DNA from: Sialis fuliginosa
Lineage: Eukaryota > Arthropoda > Insecta > Megaloptera > Sialidae
Assembly (NCBI GenBank): GCA_961205875.1
Contig: OY540813.1
Coordinates: 25,391,001 to 25,455,000, forward strand
Direction of reading: 5' to 3'
Length of the DNA: 64,000 nucleotides
Shown here one piece after another: positions 47,201 through 55,930 of the stretch (the first letter of the stretch is position 1; each line of letters begins with the position of its first letter). The notes under the pieces were generated by a model that was given only the letters and a program-made list of their open reading frames with translations, did no database searches and had not been told where the DNA came from. Position numbers and translations under genes: made by a program.

Positions 47201-50200
47201 TAAATGAAATATTGAACTTTGACACAGTCTTGGGACACCCTGTATGTAGGTAATACAAATAATAAAATTAATTTTAATAAAAACAATAATGTTTCTAATA
47301 TAATCGAATAAAGTCTATTAACATAAATAGCATTTCACGATAAATAGACCTGTAATAGTTAACCTAAAGAATGCTTGCACACAACAGTTATTGCTATTGC
47401 ATTAAATGACTTGCTATTGATTAAACTTTAGTGCACTAATTATATAATCAATGAGTTCCAAGTGGCAACGAAGGTATGGTATATTTAGAAAGAACTGTTA
47501 GGAACAGTATTTATTTCTAGAGAAGTTTACATCGAGTTTATATAAAATACTGTACGTATTACATAGCAATTATAATACCGTTGTTTTATTTATTATTCTT
47601 CTATTTGTTTCATCTCCAGTGTACACATAGTTAAAAGTAGGTCAGATTTAAAATATGTATTTCAAAATAAATACATTGTTTAAAAAGTAATAATACAAGG
47701 AGTAAGTGGTAAACAATCAAATAACCGATTTGATTTCTTATATGTGTGACTGATTTTACAATAAATCATAATAGCAAATTAAAGCGTAGTAGCATTGCTA
47801 TTAATCAATAAAGGTATATTATACGAATTTGAAGAATTTTCGCAGACTAACTTGATTTCAAAATTATATTCATTTAGAAATTTTTCTTCTCGGAAATCGA
47901 TTTTCTGTTTTATTTATGACTAACGACCCACTTGCGATTTAACCCGTGATGTTTTCATATAATTTATAAAATCTAATACATTTGCACTGTTATTCTGGAA
48001 CATTTTTTTGGTATTACGATGCTTTGAAGAAACGCGATAAATTATTTTAAAATAATATATACGTATAATAAGCAGTTATGCAGATGAATGTGTCAAAAAA
48101 AAGGGATTGAATTTCGGAAAATCCTTTATTAGTAGATGCTTACGGCATAAAAAGAAGAAATCCTTAAAAATATAGGTTTCTAGTCACTTGTTACTTATTA
48201 GTAGAGGGAATAGACAAAAAAAGTGATGAATAGTGATGCATTCGGGAAGTTGGATTTTTTGGATTTTCTCTTTATAGGTATGTTTGAAAATTAGTTGAAA
48301 ATCAAAAATTTGGAAAATTCAGCCATGTGCGTCCCGAGAAAATTGTATAATTATGCATTTTTGATACATTTCGAGTGTATCGCTACACTGTTTTTGAAAT
48401 ATCTCTGGTTCTATAGGTCGTAGGAAAAAAATAAAATAAAATAAAATACTTATAAGTTAATAGACTATAGAACTGCATAGGTAAGGTTACTTTTCAAACG
48501 TAATTTAACCTCAAAAATACAAAAATTATCGAAAAACTTTTTTTATTACTAATAATTCAATAATTAACGCAAAAATGAATGGATTTTTACGAAAAAAAGA
48601 GGAAATATGTATTTTTATGTTACGTGATACAATTTTCAAAAATAAAATTTGATTTTTACACCGCAAAACGGCCATTTTTGAAAAAAATGGAAAAGCTCGT
48701 TAATGAGAAACATATGCCAAAATCTGTTAAATAAATTAAAATATCGTAAATGATGTCTAAACTAATGCTCTATCAAGGCCACGTGCGCGTAATATATGTT
48801 TATACCACATTTTAATAGTCTTATTATAGATGTTTTGTAGGTATTTCTAATATTGCATATTTTTTATGTTATTGTAAATGACTTTTATTATTATGTGAGT
48901 GTGATTCTACAGGAATTGCGTTTTTTTAGGATTTTATTCGCAGTAGTGGCCAAATATAACATTTTTTAATAAGAAAAACTCGATATTTTTACTTTATTAT
49001 CCTTACCCCTGAGTTAAGAGAATGTAAAAATTACATTTGCAAATATTTGACTGGTATATATGCCACGAAGTTTTATAAAAGTGTTTTAAATTTATCATTG
49101 ATTTCTCTAAATAAACTCGAATAAATTGAAAATAAAACAGAGTGATTACAAGAGAGTGCAATGCGGTACAAGTCATCCTGAGCGGAGTATCCTCAGAAGG
49201 GCGCACACACCAGCTCGAGGACGAATGTTTCCAGGCCACAAATTGGATTGGTATACGTGATGTCATTAACGGGCAACTTGAAGTTTTATTTTTGTATCTG
49301 TCGTTCGTGCTAAAGACGTGAGGTGGCGGTCTAATCGGCAGATTTATGGAACCCACGAGAGTTACTACGCCGGTGTACACACCGCCGCGCCGTGACGCTT
49401 TTATAACCGCGTCTAGTTCTGCAAAGTTTTTTACTTTATTTCCAAGTTATATACCTATATATGACTTAACGATTCGTGCAGTACCAGTCACTTACATTAC
49501 TCTGACATTCTCGTCTCTTTTTATGTTTTGATTACACGGTTAATGAGGTGAAATAAATTGCATGCCGTCAAGTAGATTTGGACGCAGTTTTTATGATGCT
49601 GTTTTAATTGAAGTTAACAGTGATGAACAATTTAAAGGATGATTCATAATCAGTACAAATATATAAATTTGTAGACACTGTATAATGTAATTTTTTATGT
49701 CGCATTATAGGTAATATAATCCATTTTGCTAGTTTTTAGGATTTATGTCTGCTTGTTTGCATGTTTATTTCGATTTGACACGAAAACTAAAGAACCGATT
49801 TTGATAGGATATTCACTGTTCAACCGTAGAATTAGTTTAGGCTATATATGATAATTGATTTACGTCAAACCCGTTTTAAAGAAAACAATTGATATTTGTA
49901 TTATTAAGAATCAAGAAACAATTGTGATTTAATAAAAATATAATTAAATCACTGACGATTAGGATGTAATACCTACATTTTAAGAGGAGCCAGTCGTGTG
50001 GGCATTTACCGCGTTTGAAATAAACGCGAATGACACTACAAGGAAATTTCAAATACTACAATATTATTGTTAATAAAAAAAGATAAATACGCTAAAGTTC
50101 AATATTGCATTCTTAAAGACGATAATAAGATAAAATGAGATTTATTAATCATAAAAATATAAAAAAGCTTCATAACGAAGATTCGCTTTTATTCGAAACA

Positions 50201-53200
50201 AAATAACGAGAATGCGCATAATTAGCAAATAATTTCATAACGATAATAAAGTAGGAAACAAGGGCGTAGAGCTTCAGCAGGAACGTAGAATGAATGAAAA
50301 AAGAAGGATTAAAAAGGGTCCCGCAGGCAGATTAGCAACGATTCAATAATGATTAACTGGCATGAATGTGTGACCTGGATACGGAGCGCGCATAGTCAGT
50401 GCGGATAAACCCTTTTTTTCACGTCAGGTGTGTCATCTGGCTAGCATATAGCGTGTATGTATGTACATAGCTTATCCAATAAAGTAGATGCAGTGAAAAG
50501 CTTCACGGCGACAGACGCGGGGGTATCCGAACCCATTCGCCGTCGTTGACGGCATCGCCGCTAGAGCGCACCACTCACGACTGCGGTTTCTTTTTACAAA
50601 AAAGGATTTTTCTTGGCAGTCTCCACCCGACATCAGCGTCCTGGCAACGGATAGGCTAATCGCTACACCATGGGCGGGGTTTCCATATGCTGCTATATGA
50701 TATGCTTTTTTATATATATTTTTATACATAAAAACTGTACAGACTCCGTGGGGTGGGGTCGCGCTTGTACACGAATATGATGTGAACTTTGAATTCTTAA
50801 AAAGAATGTCTGTAGCATATTTATTCATTGACAGATGATTTCGTATTCTCTATGTGTCTTACAAGTATTCAAAGAAGGTAATTATGGATATTGGATGGTA
50901 GTAGGTATATATTTTCTGATCTTCTACATAAAAAGAATTTTAAAAGAGGTTTTATATTCTGAACATGACTTTTATATAGTTTTAAAATTGCATTAGCTGC
51001 TAGCTAGTGTACTCTAAGTTTATACTCAGAATGACTTAATATTAAATCTGATCGATAATTACTTTGATAGGTATATATTTATTAAACACCATTAGTATTT
51101 AACTTATTCATGCATAAATTAATTTGGTTTGGTCTAAACAATATTCAAGTTTAAAATAAATCGTTTACAAGCAAAAAATTTACAGAAACAATTCACATAA
51201 ATTTTATTGCTGCATATTGTGTTAAAATTTTCACACTGAAAAGTTTTCAAGAAAAATATACAAAAATCTAACACAAGTTTGGAACATTTGATCGTTTATA
51301 ATTTTGTCGGTTGAATTTAATTTACTGGTTGGAAATAAAACCATAAAAGTTAGAAATCACGCAGGCAATTAATCAGATAGCATTCCTCACAAAACAAAAT
51401 ATACACCTACACAAATCTATTAACCTTTTAATTAGTTGTAAATACAGACATTACTTTTAATTTGGTTCACATCGGAAGTCCAATGAATTTTCTACTTAAC
51501 TTATTAATGTTGAATTTAGCTTAATATTAAATAAACATGCAGTTTTAAGATTTATGGTACGAGAAATATATTTTAATACTAGTTGTGAGTCTCACAATTT
51601 AATTAATAATACACCAGAAATCCACCGTGGCTTCGTCCGCGTTTTTAAAATTTTTTTTTATTCTTATACAATTTAAATTAGAAAATATCTATTGTATTTA
51701 TTTAAATATATACTGATCTGCCCTAATTGAATAATCATGTAACCAAATTGTATTCTATATAGAGTCTTCTCATTAAATTCGGTTCTGTATTTTTCGTGTC
51801 AGGTAAGAATAAAAAATCCATACTGATGATTTAGACTCATATTGATAAATAAAAAGTTTCTAAGAGTAAATTACTGCATCTATATGTTGACAAGAGAAGT
51901 TTTATTTTAATTTAACGCTGCATTTCAAGTTAATTTTTTTTTTTTTTATCACTTATAAATACTTATATAAGAACATATTTGACATGAATTAAGACAATTT
52001 CTAGAGTAATTTGAACCAATAAGATTTTAAATAATCTTAATTTATGATTATTTTATTAAAATATAAAAACATATATTTTACATAAGAATTTAATTACTAA
52101 ATTAATAAACTGGTACAACTCACAACAATTATTGACACATAAAAAATCCTCAATTTTTAAATCAACCGTATTAATTCATACAATATTTTTTTTCAATGAA
52201 CCATATCCCATTGACTGTTGCATACGCGAAACAGCAACCCTTTCCCCTTGACATCGATTAATTCAATTTAGCAATTCGTCGTACGTGAATCAACTCCCGC
52301 CCTCTCCACCCCGTTACACACACTCACACACATATACATATACATATATGCGGAGGGAGGTTATGTGGTAGAGTGCATAAATCGCTCTTGTCGCGGCATT
52401 TAGCAGCTATTAGTTAATGTTCGAACGTGTGCAATGCGCCGCTGCATTTGTGTACTAATGTTGTAATGATAGCATTACTGGCGGTGTTCTGTGTAAGCTC
52501 AAGAAGGTTAGGTCGGTTAGAATCGTCGTGTTTTCTTAATGGAAGAATAATATGTACATATCTGTATGAAGTATGTACCGATGGCTGGATTATGAATAAC
52601 GACTCTTGCGGGTGTTATATTAGTTAAAATTCGTATTTATTTTATTTTTCTCATAATGTTATTGAGGTTTTGACCAAAATCTCGTAGTAGTTAATAAGTA
52701 TATTTTAATAGAATATAAATATTCTAAAATAATGACAACGAAAATGAAGATATATATAATTTAGTGGCAAGGAAAACTATTATGGAATAAATTAAAGTAC
52801 AAGTGGTTACTAAAAATTACTATGCAAGTTTAGGGAACTGGGGAACAGATCAGTATTGTAATGCGCATTGAATTTTTTTTGTGTGATGAAGTAATTTTTA
52901 CAATTACTATCCTGAGGTTACAATGTATTTTATAAAAAAATGTAGGTAAATGAAGAATATCTCGATAATATGCTTGGGACATTATATAGTTGTAGCAAGA
53001 TTTTTGAAAAAATAAGGTAATTTTTTTAATTATTGCAAGATTTAACGTTGCTATAAACACTTCAATTTTTTTTTACAATATAGAAAAAATATATACCTAT
53101 ATTCTTCATCTTAAGGCATAGGAAAGATTTTTTTTTATGTAATGTACCTATAGGAAATTTTACTATGCGTCTATTAATTAAATTTTGTGGATAAGAAAAA

Positions 53201-53695
53201 AATTACTTTATTGGCAATTATTACCATAGTTTTTCGTAGTTTTTGGGTAACAATAAAATTAGATTTTTTTACATTTTTTTAGTAAACAAAAGCCAAAAAG
53301 GTCATCCGTGTTTTTTATGTGTGAAATTTTATTTTATATACTTAGAAGTGTCTGTATACATACATATGTGATCTAAATTTTAAGTATTTTATAAACAAAT
53401 AAACATACGATTTTAGTTATACATCAGCAAGCAAATATGAAAGTGACTATCCGTTTAGGATCAATCCCCCTAAGAACGTAATGAGTCCTTACATATCATT
53501 AAGTTTATGTGTTAGATGTGAAATGCAATTTCATTGCAACATCTACATACATATGTGCATAGCTTGACGCTGCTTCGACTGTAGCGGTTGAGACGTAAGC
53601 CATCAGCGATGTTACCGCTAACTGAACCGCAAAGCTGGCACATGACAAGCCCGTAACGACGCCGAGAAGCGGCGTCTTGCGGCGGCTGCTGCAAC

Positions 53696-53733
<38 letters not shown>

Positions 53734-55930
53734 TGGCGCGACCGATACGTGACTTGTGTTCGTACTGTGTTCTTATATTATAACGAACACACTCGCATAC
53801 CCTTTCATAACATGTGGACCGGAATGATGAGACATAGCTACTTACTTTTGGATAGTTTAGCATAAAAATATTATCTCTCAGGATGAAGGGTTAGACTTTT
53901 CTCGATCTCGAAAGACGAGACCGCTCGAATTTTGACGAGACAATATCAACTTTATTTGTAAGTCTTATGGAGAGCATTAAGGCATTATATAATAATAGGG
54001 TAGGGAGGTGGGAGTACAATAATACAGTTATTATTTCTTTGTAATATAAATGAGTATTTATATACTTTAACCGCATCAGTTATATATACTGCTTTATAAA
54101 ATAATATAAATTAACTGTAAATAATATTTAAAAAAATTCGATATCAATCTTTAAAAAAATAATTGAAGTAAAATATTATATATAAGGTTCGTACTATCAC
54201 AATTTTTTTTATGACAAAATATAAAAGGAAAAAATCATACGAGGACACATTGAAGGTTGATATGAATTTTTTTCGAATACATCTTTTTATTTATAAGACG
54301 ATAAATTGACTAACCTTTGCCCATACTTGCAGGTGATAACGTTGCACTTGGTCGAGGGATATCGAAGACTGCAGCTGACATCTTGAGCTCAGTGTTTGCT
54401 TGACTACTTGAAGTCGAAGATGGAGCTATGAGGCTTGTCGTACTGACGGCAGATACACCCATGACCCCCTCTCTCGTTACATCTTGAATAGCCGACGCTG
54501 CTCTAGAACCAACACCGGCTGGTTGTAAGATCGTGTATTGCTTCGACGAACTTGCTCCCGGAGATGATACTGATATTGACGCTTTTGGTATTATGACACC
54601 TTCCGAAGTGTCTTTACTGATCGGTTTCAGGGGTAACAGTGATGTCGGACTGTGTTTTTCTTCTAAACCTGGCTCGTGGATATCTGATACTGTTGTTGGG
54701 ACACTCAAGGTAGTTGGATATCCAACAAAGGTAGCTTCGGCGGGGAATGGACCGATGGGAGATATTGTTGTGGGTGTGGATGTGGCTAATGACATAGTAT
54801 TACGTGATTTAGAGTCGGATGTTGGTGGTCGGAATGCAGATGTCGATGAAAATGGTGAACTTTGAATGGGAGATGCGTTTGGTCGATGACTATATGTTGT
54901 GTAAGTTGATTGGCGGGTTGAAGTTATTGAGCCTGCGGTGGACATTGGGTATTTTCGTTTCGTTTCGTCGCTGTCTTTCTTTTTACCTTTTCCATCTTCG
55001 CCTTCTTCTTTTTCAGTTGACGGATCAGACATATCTATTTCGAGTTCGTTTGATGAATCGTCAACCAGCTCATTAAAATCAGGTGGTTCGTACCTCGACG
55101 ACGTTTCTGGTGTCGGAGTTTTATCGTTTTTCTCTCGTTTGATATTTTTCTTTAAATCGCTTTGGCTGCTTACTTGTGACTGTATAGACGCGCATTCGTT
55201 TTCTATTTTTAATAAATTTGCGAGTTCGTTATCTTCTTGAGTAGGATTTTTCGTACTACTATTACTATCTTTTGAAGCTTTATTTTTAGATACGTTTTGT
55301 TTATTGTCTGTTTTCGAGTGAACATTTTTATCATTGTCGTGTTGTTCTCTTAAAGTTATGACATCTTTGAGTGAACAGGCGGTATCGTTACTACCAGACG
55401 ATGCTGTGGATGATGAAGACGGTGACATTTTAGAAGTTGTCTTCTTCTCTTCAAATAAATTTTCAAAATTCGGCGATTCATCTTGTTCATTGACTCTTTG
55501 GAATGCTGAACCTCTTGGTCCAGGCCAGCTTCCCGATAAACTTTTAAGAGCAGCTTCTGTTTCTCTTATGAGTGCTTCATCATCTACTGACTCTTCAGCC
55601 GTAGATGATGCGGCTGAAGGTTTCTGTGCTTTTCTTGCAGGACTACCGCATGTTGATTGTGGCAGAACACGTTTCTTTTGAGGTAGAGGGATTGTTTTGG
55701 TATCTTTCTTTGGTTCTTCTGCAACAATACTTCCCACTTTTCTTCGTCGCTTCGAAAGTGACTCTGCATCGTCACTAGAGACAGCATCACTTATCGTCGT
55801 CATTTCTTTTGCCGAATGTTTTAAGGTTGCCATCACAGGTTTACTCGTTTCAGGTTCCGTTGACTGTTCTAACTTTCGTTTCTTTAAATGAGGAATATGA
55901 ACGCCAGTCGATGAAGAAGTTGGAATTGAC
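22936..55930 (-). CDS. Myt1: Myt1/ST18-family C2HC zinc-finger transcription factor, whole gene model (16 exons)
   Basis: Exons, 5' to 3' on the minus strand: 54315-55930, 44654-44758, 43774-43846, 43630-43670, 42791-43021, 41562-42654, 41324-41507, 40717-40871, 37192-37451, 33136-33436, 27974-28114, 26689-26883, 26028-26090, 25553-25821, 23275-23435, 22936-23205. All junction phases agree (1,1,2,1,1,2,0,2,1,2,2,2,2,1,0), giving about 1,718 residues from the first exon's partial codon to the stop. There are six CCHHC fingers of the form CP-x-x-x-C-x-G-x-GH...H-x(5-6)-C, grouped as two and four, and a C-terminal coiled coil. Order and wording match vertebrate MYT1 fingers 2-7. The family binds AAGTT-type DNA and represses non-neuronal or Notch-pathway genes in neurons, via Sin3/HDAC or CtBP-type partners. 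The true start codon lies further 5' (see 58846-58853). Finger 1 was not found. Confidence 0.92.
23275..23435 (-). CDS. Myt1: Myt1 exon, coiled-coil part 1
   Basis: Encodes [20 protein letters not shown] then [20 protein letters not shown] and [13 protein letters not shown], equivalent to the vertebrate C-terminal EEIHELNE...LRTQITTMESNLK coiled coil used for dimerisation. Acceptor CTGTGCAG|GTATGG, donor GAAAAG|GTAAAA (phase 0). Confidence 0.94.
23649..23757. repeat. Short inverted-repeat element (hairpin) in Myt1 intron
   Basis: TATATCCAAAGATAGAATTT (23649 on) and AAATTCTATTTTTGGATATA (to 23757) pair with one mismatch, and inner ACCCTTTT/AAAAGGG also pair. This is a ~109-bp MITE-like hairpin. 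No coding content. Confidence 0.6.
24250..24400. repeat. Dispersed repeat fragment with CAGTTCAGTAGTT tail motif
   Basis: The text AAAATCAGTTCAGTAGTTGA followed by repeated CAGACA units is typical of the 3' tails of widespread insect non-LTR or SINE-like repeats. A second partial match (AAATCGGTTCAGTAGTAAAG) occurs at 24717-24738. The family is not assigned. Confidence 0.4.
25553..25821 (-). CDS. Myt1: Myt1 exon, end of finger 6 and whole finger 7
   Basis: Begins [20 protein letters not shown], then [20 protein letters not shown], finger 7 [28 protein letters not shown], and [18 protein letters not shown]. The donor TACAG|GTACTT is weak by consensus but phase 1 joins exactly to the coiled-coil exon (G|GT-ATG). 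Confidence 0.95.
26028..26090 (-). CDS. Myt1: Myt1 exon, first half of zinc finger 6
   Basis: 63 bp encoding [28 protein letters not shown]; the next exon adds SASGCPIA. Phase 2 at both ends. Too short for open-frame scans but unambiguous in sequence and phase. Confidence 0.95.
26689..26883 (-). CDS. Myt1: Myt1 exon, end of finger 4 and whole finger 5
   Basis: 195 bp. It completes finger 4 with [20 protein letters not shown], then finger 5 [28 protein letters not shown], and a linker [16 protein letters not shown]. Phase 2 at both ends. Finger 5 is nearly identical to its vertebrate counterpart. Confidence 0.95.
27974..28114 (-). CDS. Myt1: Myt1 exon, first half of zinc finger 4, GC donor
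   Basis: 46 codons ending [20 protein letters not shown] then ATHR-AG|GCAAGC. The donor is GC, not GT; phase and protein sequence both demand splicing here, since the next exon supplies [12 protein letters not shown]. It corresponds to finger 4 of vertebrate MYT1, which vertebrate MYT1L keeps only as a remnant (ITLSGCPLADKS). The acceptor TTTTTGAGCAG|TACGG is reasonable. Confidence 0.88.
28115..33135 (-). other. Myt1 intron (5.0 kb)
   Basis: AT-rich intron between the Gly/Pro-rich exon and the finger-4 exon. It contains a hAT-type element at 29747-30015, a GC-rich repeat boundary at 29270-29450, a poly-G tract at 30906-30916 and a (TG)n/(TA)n microsatellite near 31060-31082. I see no further exon. 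Confidence 0.6.
29747..30015. mobile_element. hAT-type MITE with 14-base poly-G tract
   Basis: The ends CAGTGGCGGACTAAGG and CCTTAGTCTGCCACTG are inverted repeats with one mismatch. Flanking octamers CAGGGTTG and CAAGATTG agree at 6 of 8 positions, suggesting an old hAT target duplication. The interior is non-coding and includes a 14-base G run at 29949-29962. Confidence 0.68.
33136..33436 (-). CDS. Myt1: Myt1 exon, Gly/Pro-rich region
   Basis: About 99 codons, [20 protein letters not shown] and then a Tyr/Pro/Gly stretch with a run of seven glycines ([14 protein letters not shown]), ending [10 protein letters not shown] and donor CCAAG|GTGAGA. Strongly G+C-rich for this locus. The phase joins cleanly to exons on both sides. 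Confidence 0.85.
35813..35944. mobile_element. ~130-bp MITE with 28-bp inverted ends
   Basis: CTAAAAATATACACCTTAAC at 35820-35839 is mirrored by GTTAAGGTGTATATTTTTAG at 35920-35939, with the pairing extending a few bases outward (TTAAAC/GTTTAA). The 70-bp loop has no coding content. The inverted ends are essentially perfect, suggesting a recent copy. Confidence 0.7.
36373..37128. mobile_element. Foldback element, Tc1/mariner-like ends, TA flanks
   Basis: The ends TACAGGGTGGGGCA and TGCCCCAGCCTGTA form the tips of two long inverted arms (about 36373-36720 and 36785-37128) that match over most of their length. TA dinucleotides flank both tips, as expected for a Tc1/mariner-type target. The short centre and lack of any open frame make it a non-autonomous foldback element. 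Confidence 0.78.
37169..37188. repeat. (CA)n microsatellite abutting a Myt1 splice donor
   Basis: About ten CA units; on the transcribed (minus) strand this is (TG)n starting three bases inside the intron. Length polymorphism here could affect donor recognition. Confidence 0.85.
37192..37451 (-). CDS. Myt1: Myt1 exon with [14 protein letters not shown] repeat
   Basis: About 86 codons starting (S)[19 protein letters not shown], with tandem motifs EPVDFSTAN and EPVNFSGVR, degenerate relatives of the DLS motifs in the two preceding exons. The donor CATCAG|GTATGTGTG begins directly in a (TG)n microsatellite (37169-37188), an unusual donor context. Acceptor CTTCCCAG|CGGG. Confidence 0.87.
37597..38267. 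mobile_element. hAT-type element with perfect 8-bp target duplication
   Basis: The termini CAGGGCCGGATTAAG and TTAATCCGGCCCTG are inverted repeats. Immediate flanks are both TACATATC (37589-37596 and 38268-38275), a perfect 8-bp duplication diagnostic of hAT insertion. Length 671 bp. Subterminal GCGCGGGGCCCGTAGC motifs recur inside both ends. A 14-base G run begins at 37664, right after a CAGTGGCGTCGG motif resembling another hAT tip, which suggests nesting or recombination. No transposase is encoded. Confidence 0.88.
39990..40230. promoter_or_regulatory. GC-richer island in Myt1 intron
   Basis: A compact GC-rich stretch in an AT-rich intron, containing CGGAGTTAATTCCGCG, a GGTGGGAAAC motif near 40059-40068 resembling a Su(H)/CSL core, and a pyrimidine-rich CA tract. 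No exon signals fit the Myt1 frame. Function as an enhancer is a guess from composition. Confidence 0.25.
40717..40871 (-). CDS. Myt1: Myt1 exon with TLDLSVNR motif
   Basis: 51 codons, [20 protein letters not shown] followed by Ser/Pro repeats and [13 protein letters not shown], leaving at CACAG|GTCAGT (phase 2). The motif TLDLSVNR aligns with vertebrate MYT1L TLDLSMNK. Acceptor GTTTACCAG|GCGGG. Confidence 0.88.
41324..41507 (-). CDS. Myt1: Myt1 exon with INLSVKC and VMDLSTSS motifs
   Basis: 61 codons, [20 protein letters not shown] then [18 protein letters not shown], ending in a [15 protein letters not shown] segment. The DLS motif recalls the DLSMN motif of vertebrate MYT1L and CtBP-binding PxDLS motifs. 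Acceptor ATTACAG|GCCC, donor CCGCAA|GTACGT (phase 0). Confidence 0.88.
41562..42654 (-). CDS. Myt1: Myt1 exon, low-complexity central region
   Basis: About 364 codons rich in Ser, Pro, His, Gln and Tyr. Acceptor TTTTAG|TGGGAAGC and donor CCAAG|GTAAGT. Contains a His/Pro block ([20 protein letters not shown]), an Ala run (SVAAAAAAS), a seven-residue Gln run, a second Ala run and a possible SUMO acceptor site (MKTE). It occupies the position of the family's central MYT1 region between finger clusters and probably contacts cofactors. Confidence 0.88.
42791..43021 (-). CDS. Myt1: Myt1 exon, zinc finger 3
   Basis: Begins (I)[19 protein letters not shown] and contains all of finger 3 ([20 protein letters not shown]), then a Ser/Pro/Thr tail, leaving at TTCTG|GTGAGT in phase 1. 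It is nearly identical to vertebrate [20 protein letters not shown], the most conserved finger pair of the family. Confidence 0.95.
43630..43670 (-). CDS. Myt1: Myt1 micro-exon, second half of zinc finger 2
   Basis: A 41-bp exon encoding (S)[13 protein letters not shown], supplying the last Cys of finger 2 and the linker. Acceptor TTTATAG|TTTATC, donor GAAA|GTAAGT. Too short for open-frame detection; it is supported by both phases and by the family linker, which in vertebrates reads [20 protein letters not shown]. Confidence 0.92.
43774..43846 (-). CDS. Myt1: Myt1 exon, first half of zinc finger 2
   Basis: 73 bp encoding [20 protein letters not shown] and HHR, ending HR-AG|GTACGT. The next exon completes the finger with [10 protein letters not shown]. 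The pair matches vertebrate MYT1L finger 2 ([20 protein letters not shown]). Confidence 0.92.
44465..44653. promoter_or_regulatory. GC-rich island directly after a Myt1 donor, with CRE and E-box
   Basis: The 190 bp immediately intronic of the 44654 donor are as GC-rich as coding DNA, but the exon frame hits a stop within them. The stretch contains a perfect CRE palindrome TGACGTCA (44630-44637) and an E-box CACGTG (44496-44501) set in a CGGTCC...GGACCG inverted repeat. It may be an internal promoter, enhancer or alternative exon; the sequence cannot decide. Confidence 0.35.
44654..44758 (-). CDS. Myt1: Myt1 short exon upstream of finger 2
   Basis: 105 bp reading [20 protein letters not shown] and continuing [14 protein letters not shown] into donor ATGA|GTGAGT. 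Phase 1 at both ends fits the exon before (G|) and after (A|AA giving Lys before GNKCPTPGC). The acceptor (GAATTGAATCAG) lacks a pyrimidine tract, so the 5' boundary is less certain than the donor. Confidence 0.6.
44940..45065. repeat. Dispersed repeat, copy 1
   Basis: Text including GTCGGTTTGTTTGTTACGAC, TGACACGAAAA and GAACCTAGAATTA matches, with divergence, the stretch at 49735-49875 (GTCTGCTTGTTTGCATG, TGACACGAAAACTAAAGAAC, CCGTAGAATTA, followed in both by ATATGATAATTGATTTA-like text). This is an old interspersed repeat of unassigned class. Confidence 0.55.
46480..46740. repeat. Dispersed insect repeat (GACTGACTGATTCATCATCG type)
   Basis: Contains CTGACTGACTGATTCATCAT, AGGCCTAGAAACGTGAAATT and ACCCCTACGGGGGTAAAATG in the order seen in abundant interspersed repeats of insects, as I recall them. 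It has no full-length coding region. The neighbouring stretch 46775-47125 has TATATAGGGTAT / ATACCCTATATA inverted ends and may be a separate small DNA element. Confidence 0.4.
49735..49875. repeat. Dispersed repeat, copy 2
   Basis: Diverged direct copy of the sequence at 44940-45065, sharing TTGACACGAAAA and the GAATTA...ATGATAATTGATTTA order. Both lie in the same Myt1 intron. Confidence 0.55.
50560..50690 (-). repeat. Possible tRNA-derived SINE head
   Basis: Read on the minus strand, GGTGTAGCGATTAGCC (around 50654-50670) resembles an A box and GGTGGAGACTGCC (50615-50627) a weak B box, about 30 bp apart. An A/T-rich run follows. This spacing and wording fit a tRNA-derived SINE head better than a functional tRNA, since no cloverleaf can be folded. 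A similar AGCGTTAGCCTA phrase on the minus strand lies near 30985-30997. Confidence 0.35.
52200..52620. promoter_or_regulatory. GC-richer, non-repetitive island in Myt1 intron
   Basis: A 400-bp stretch of higher complexity than the flanks, with GACATCGATTAATTCAATTT (homeodomain-type ATTA cores) and TTAGTTAATGTTCGAACGTG. No open frame joins the Myt1 frame. A cis-regulatory role is a guess based on composition and the typical size of conserved intronic enhancers. Confidence 0.25.
53460..53850. promoter_or_regulatory. GC-rich island with (AC)n tract in Myt1 intron
   Basis: Contains a (CA)n microsatellite at 53697-53726 beside a GC-rich 130-bp core (ACGACGCCGAGAAGCGGCGT). On the minus strand the (TG)n is followed by CGTTGCAG, a potential splice acceptor, leading into a Cys-containing frame ([11 protein letters not shown]). 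The frame is not one I recognise and its phase to Myt1 is untested, so I list it as an island and not an exon. Confidence 0.25.
53697..53726. repeat. (AC)n microsatellite
   Basis: About fifteen AC units at the edge of a GC-rich intronic island. Open frames through it on both strands are artefacts of the repeat. Confidence 0.9.
54315..55930 (-). CDS. Myt1: Myt1 exon, N-terminal disordered region
   Basis: 538 codons, entered from acceptor TTTCCAG|GTCAATT and left by donor GGCAAAG|GTTAGT (phase 1). It carries basic clusters likely to act in nuclear import ([16 protein letters not shown]), a conserved-looking block [20 protein letters not shown] that I associate with insect Myt1 proteins, Ser/Thr-rich tracts, and an acidic/basic segment ([20 protein letters not shown]). 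No zinc finger is present. Its wording is low complexity, so family assignment rests on position and phase with the downstream finger exons. Confidence 0.8.

Larger units (their letters stand above)
44759..54314 (-). other. Myt1 intron (9.6 kb)
   Basis: Longest intron of the model. Mostly AT-rich and non-coding, with dispersed repeats (44940, 46480, 49735) and GC-richer islands at about 49140-49410, 50460-50700, 52200-52620 and 53460-53830 (see separate entries). An unrecognised Myt1 exon could hide here, but the flanking exon phases already join without one. Confidence 0.5.

Noticed and set aside
50472-50828. 118-codon minus-strand frame
   Set aside because: Crosses a SINE-like repeat and low-complexity DNA; composition and lack of splice context argue against a protein. 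Also considered as a tRNA gene, but no cloverleaf forms.
53505-53863. Several overlapping frames of Cys-Val repeats
   Set aside because: Artefacts of translating the (AC)n microsatellite.
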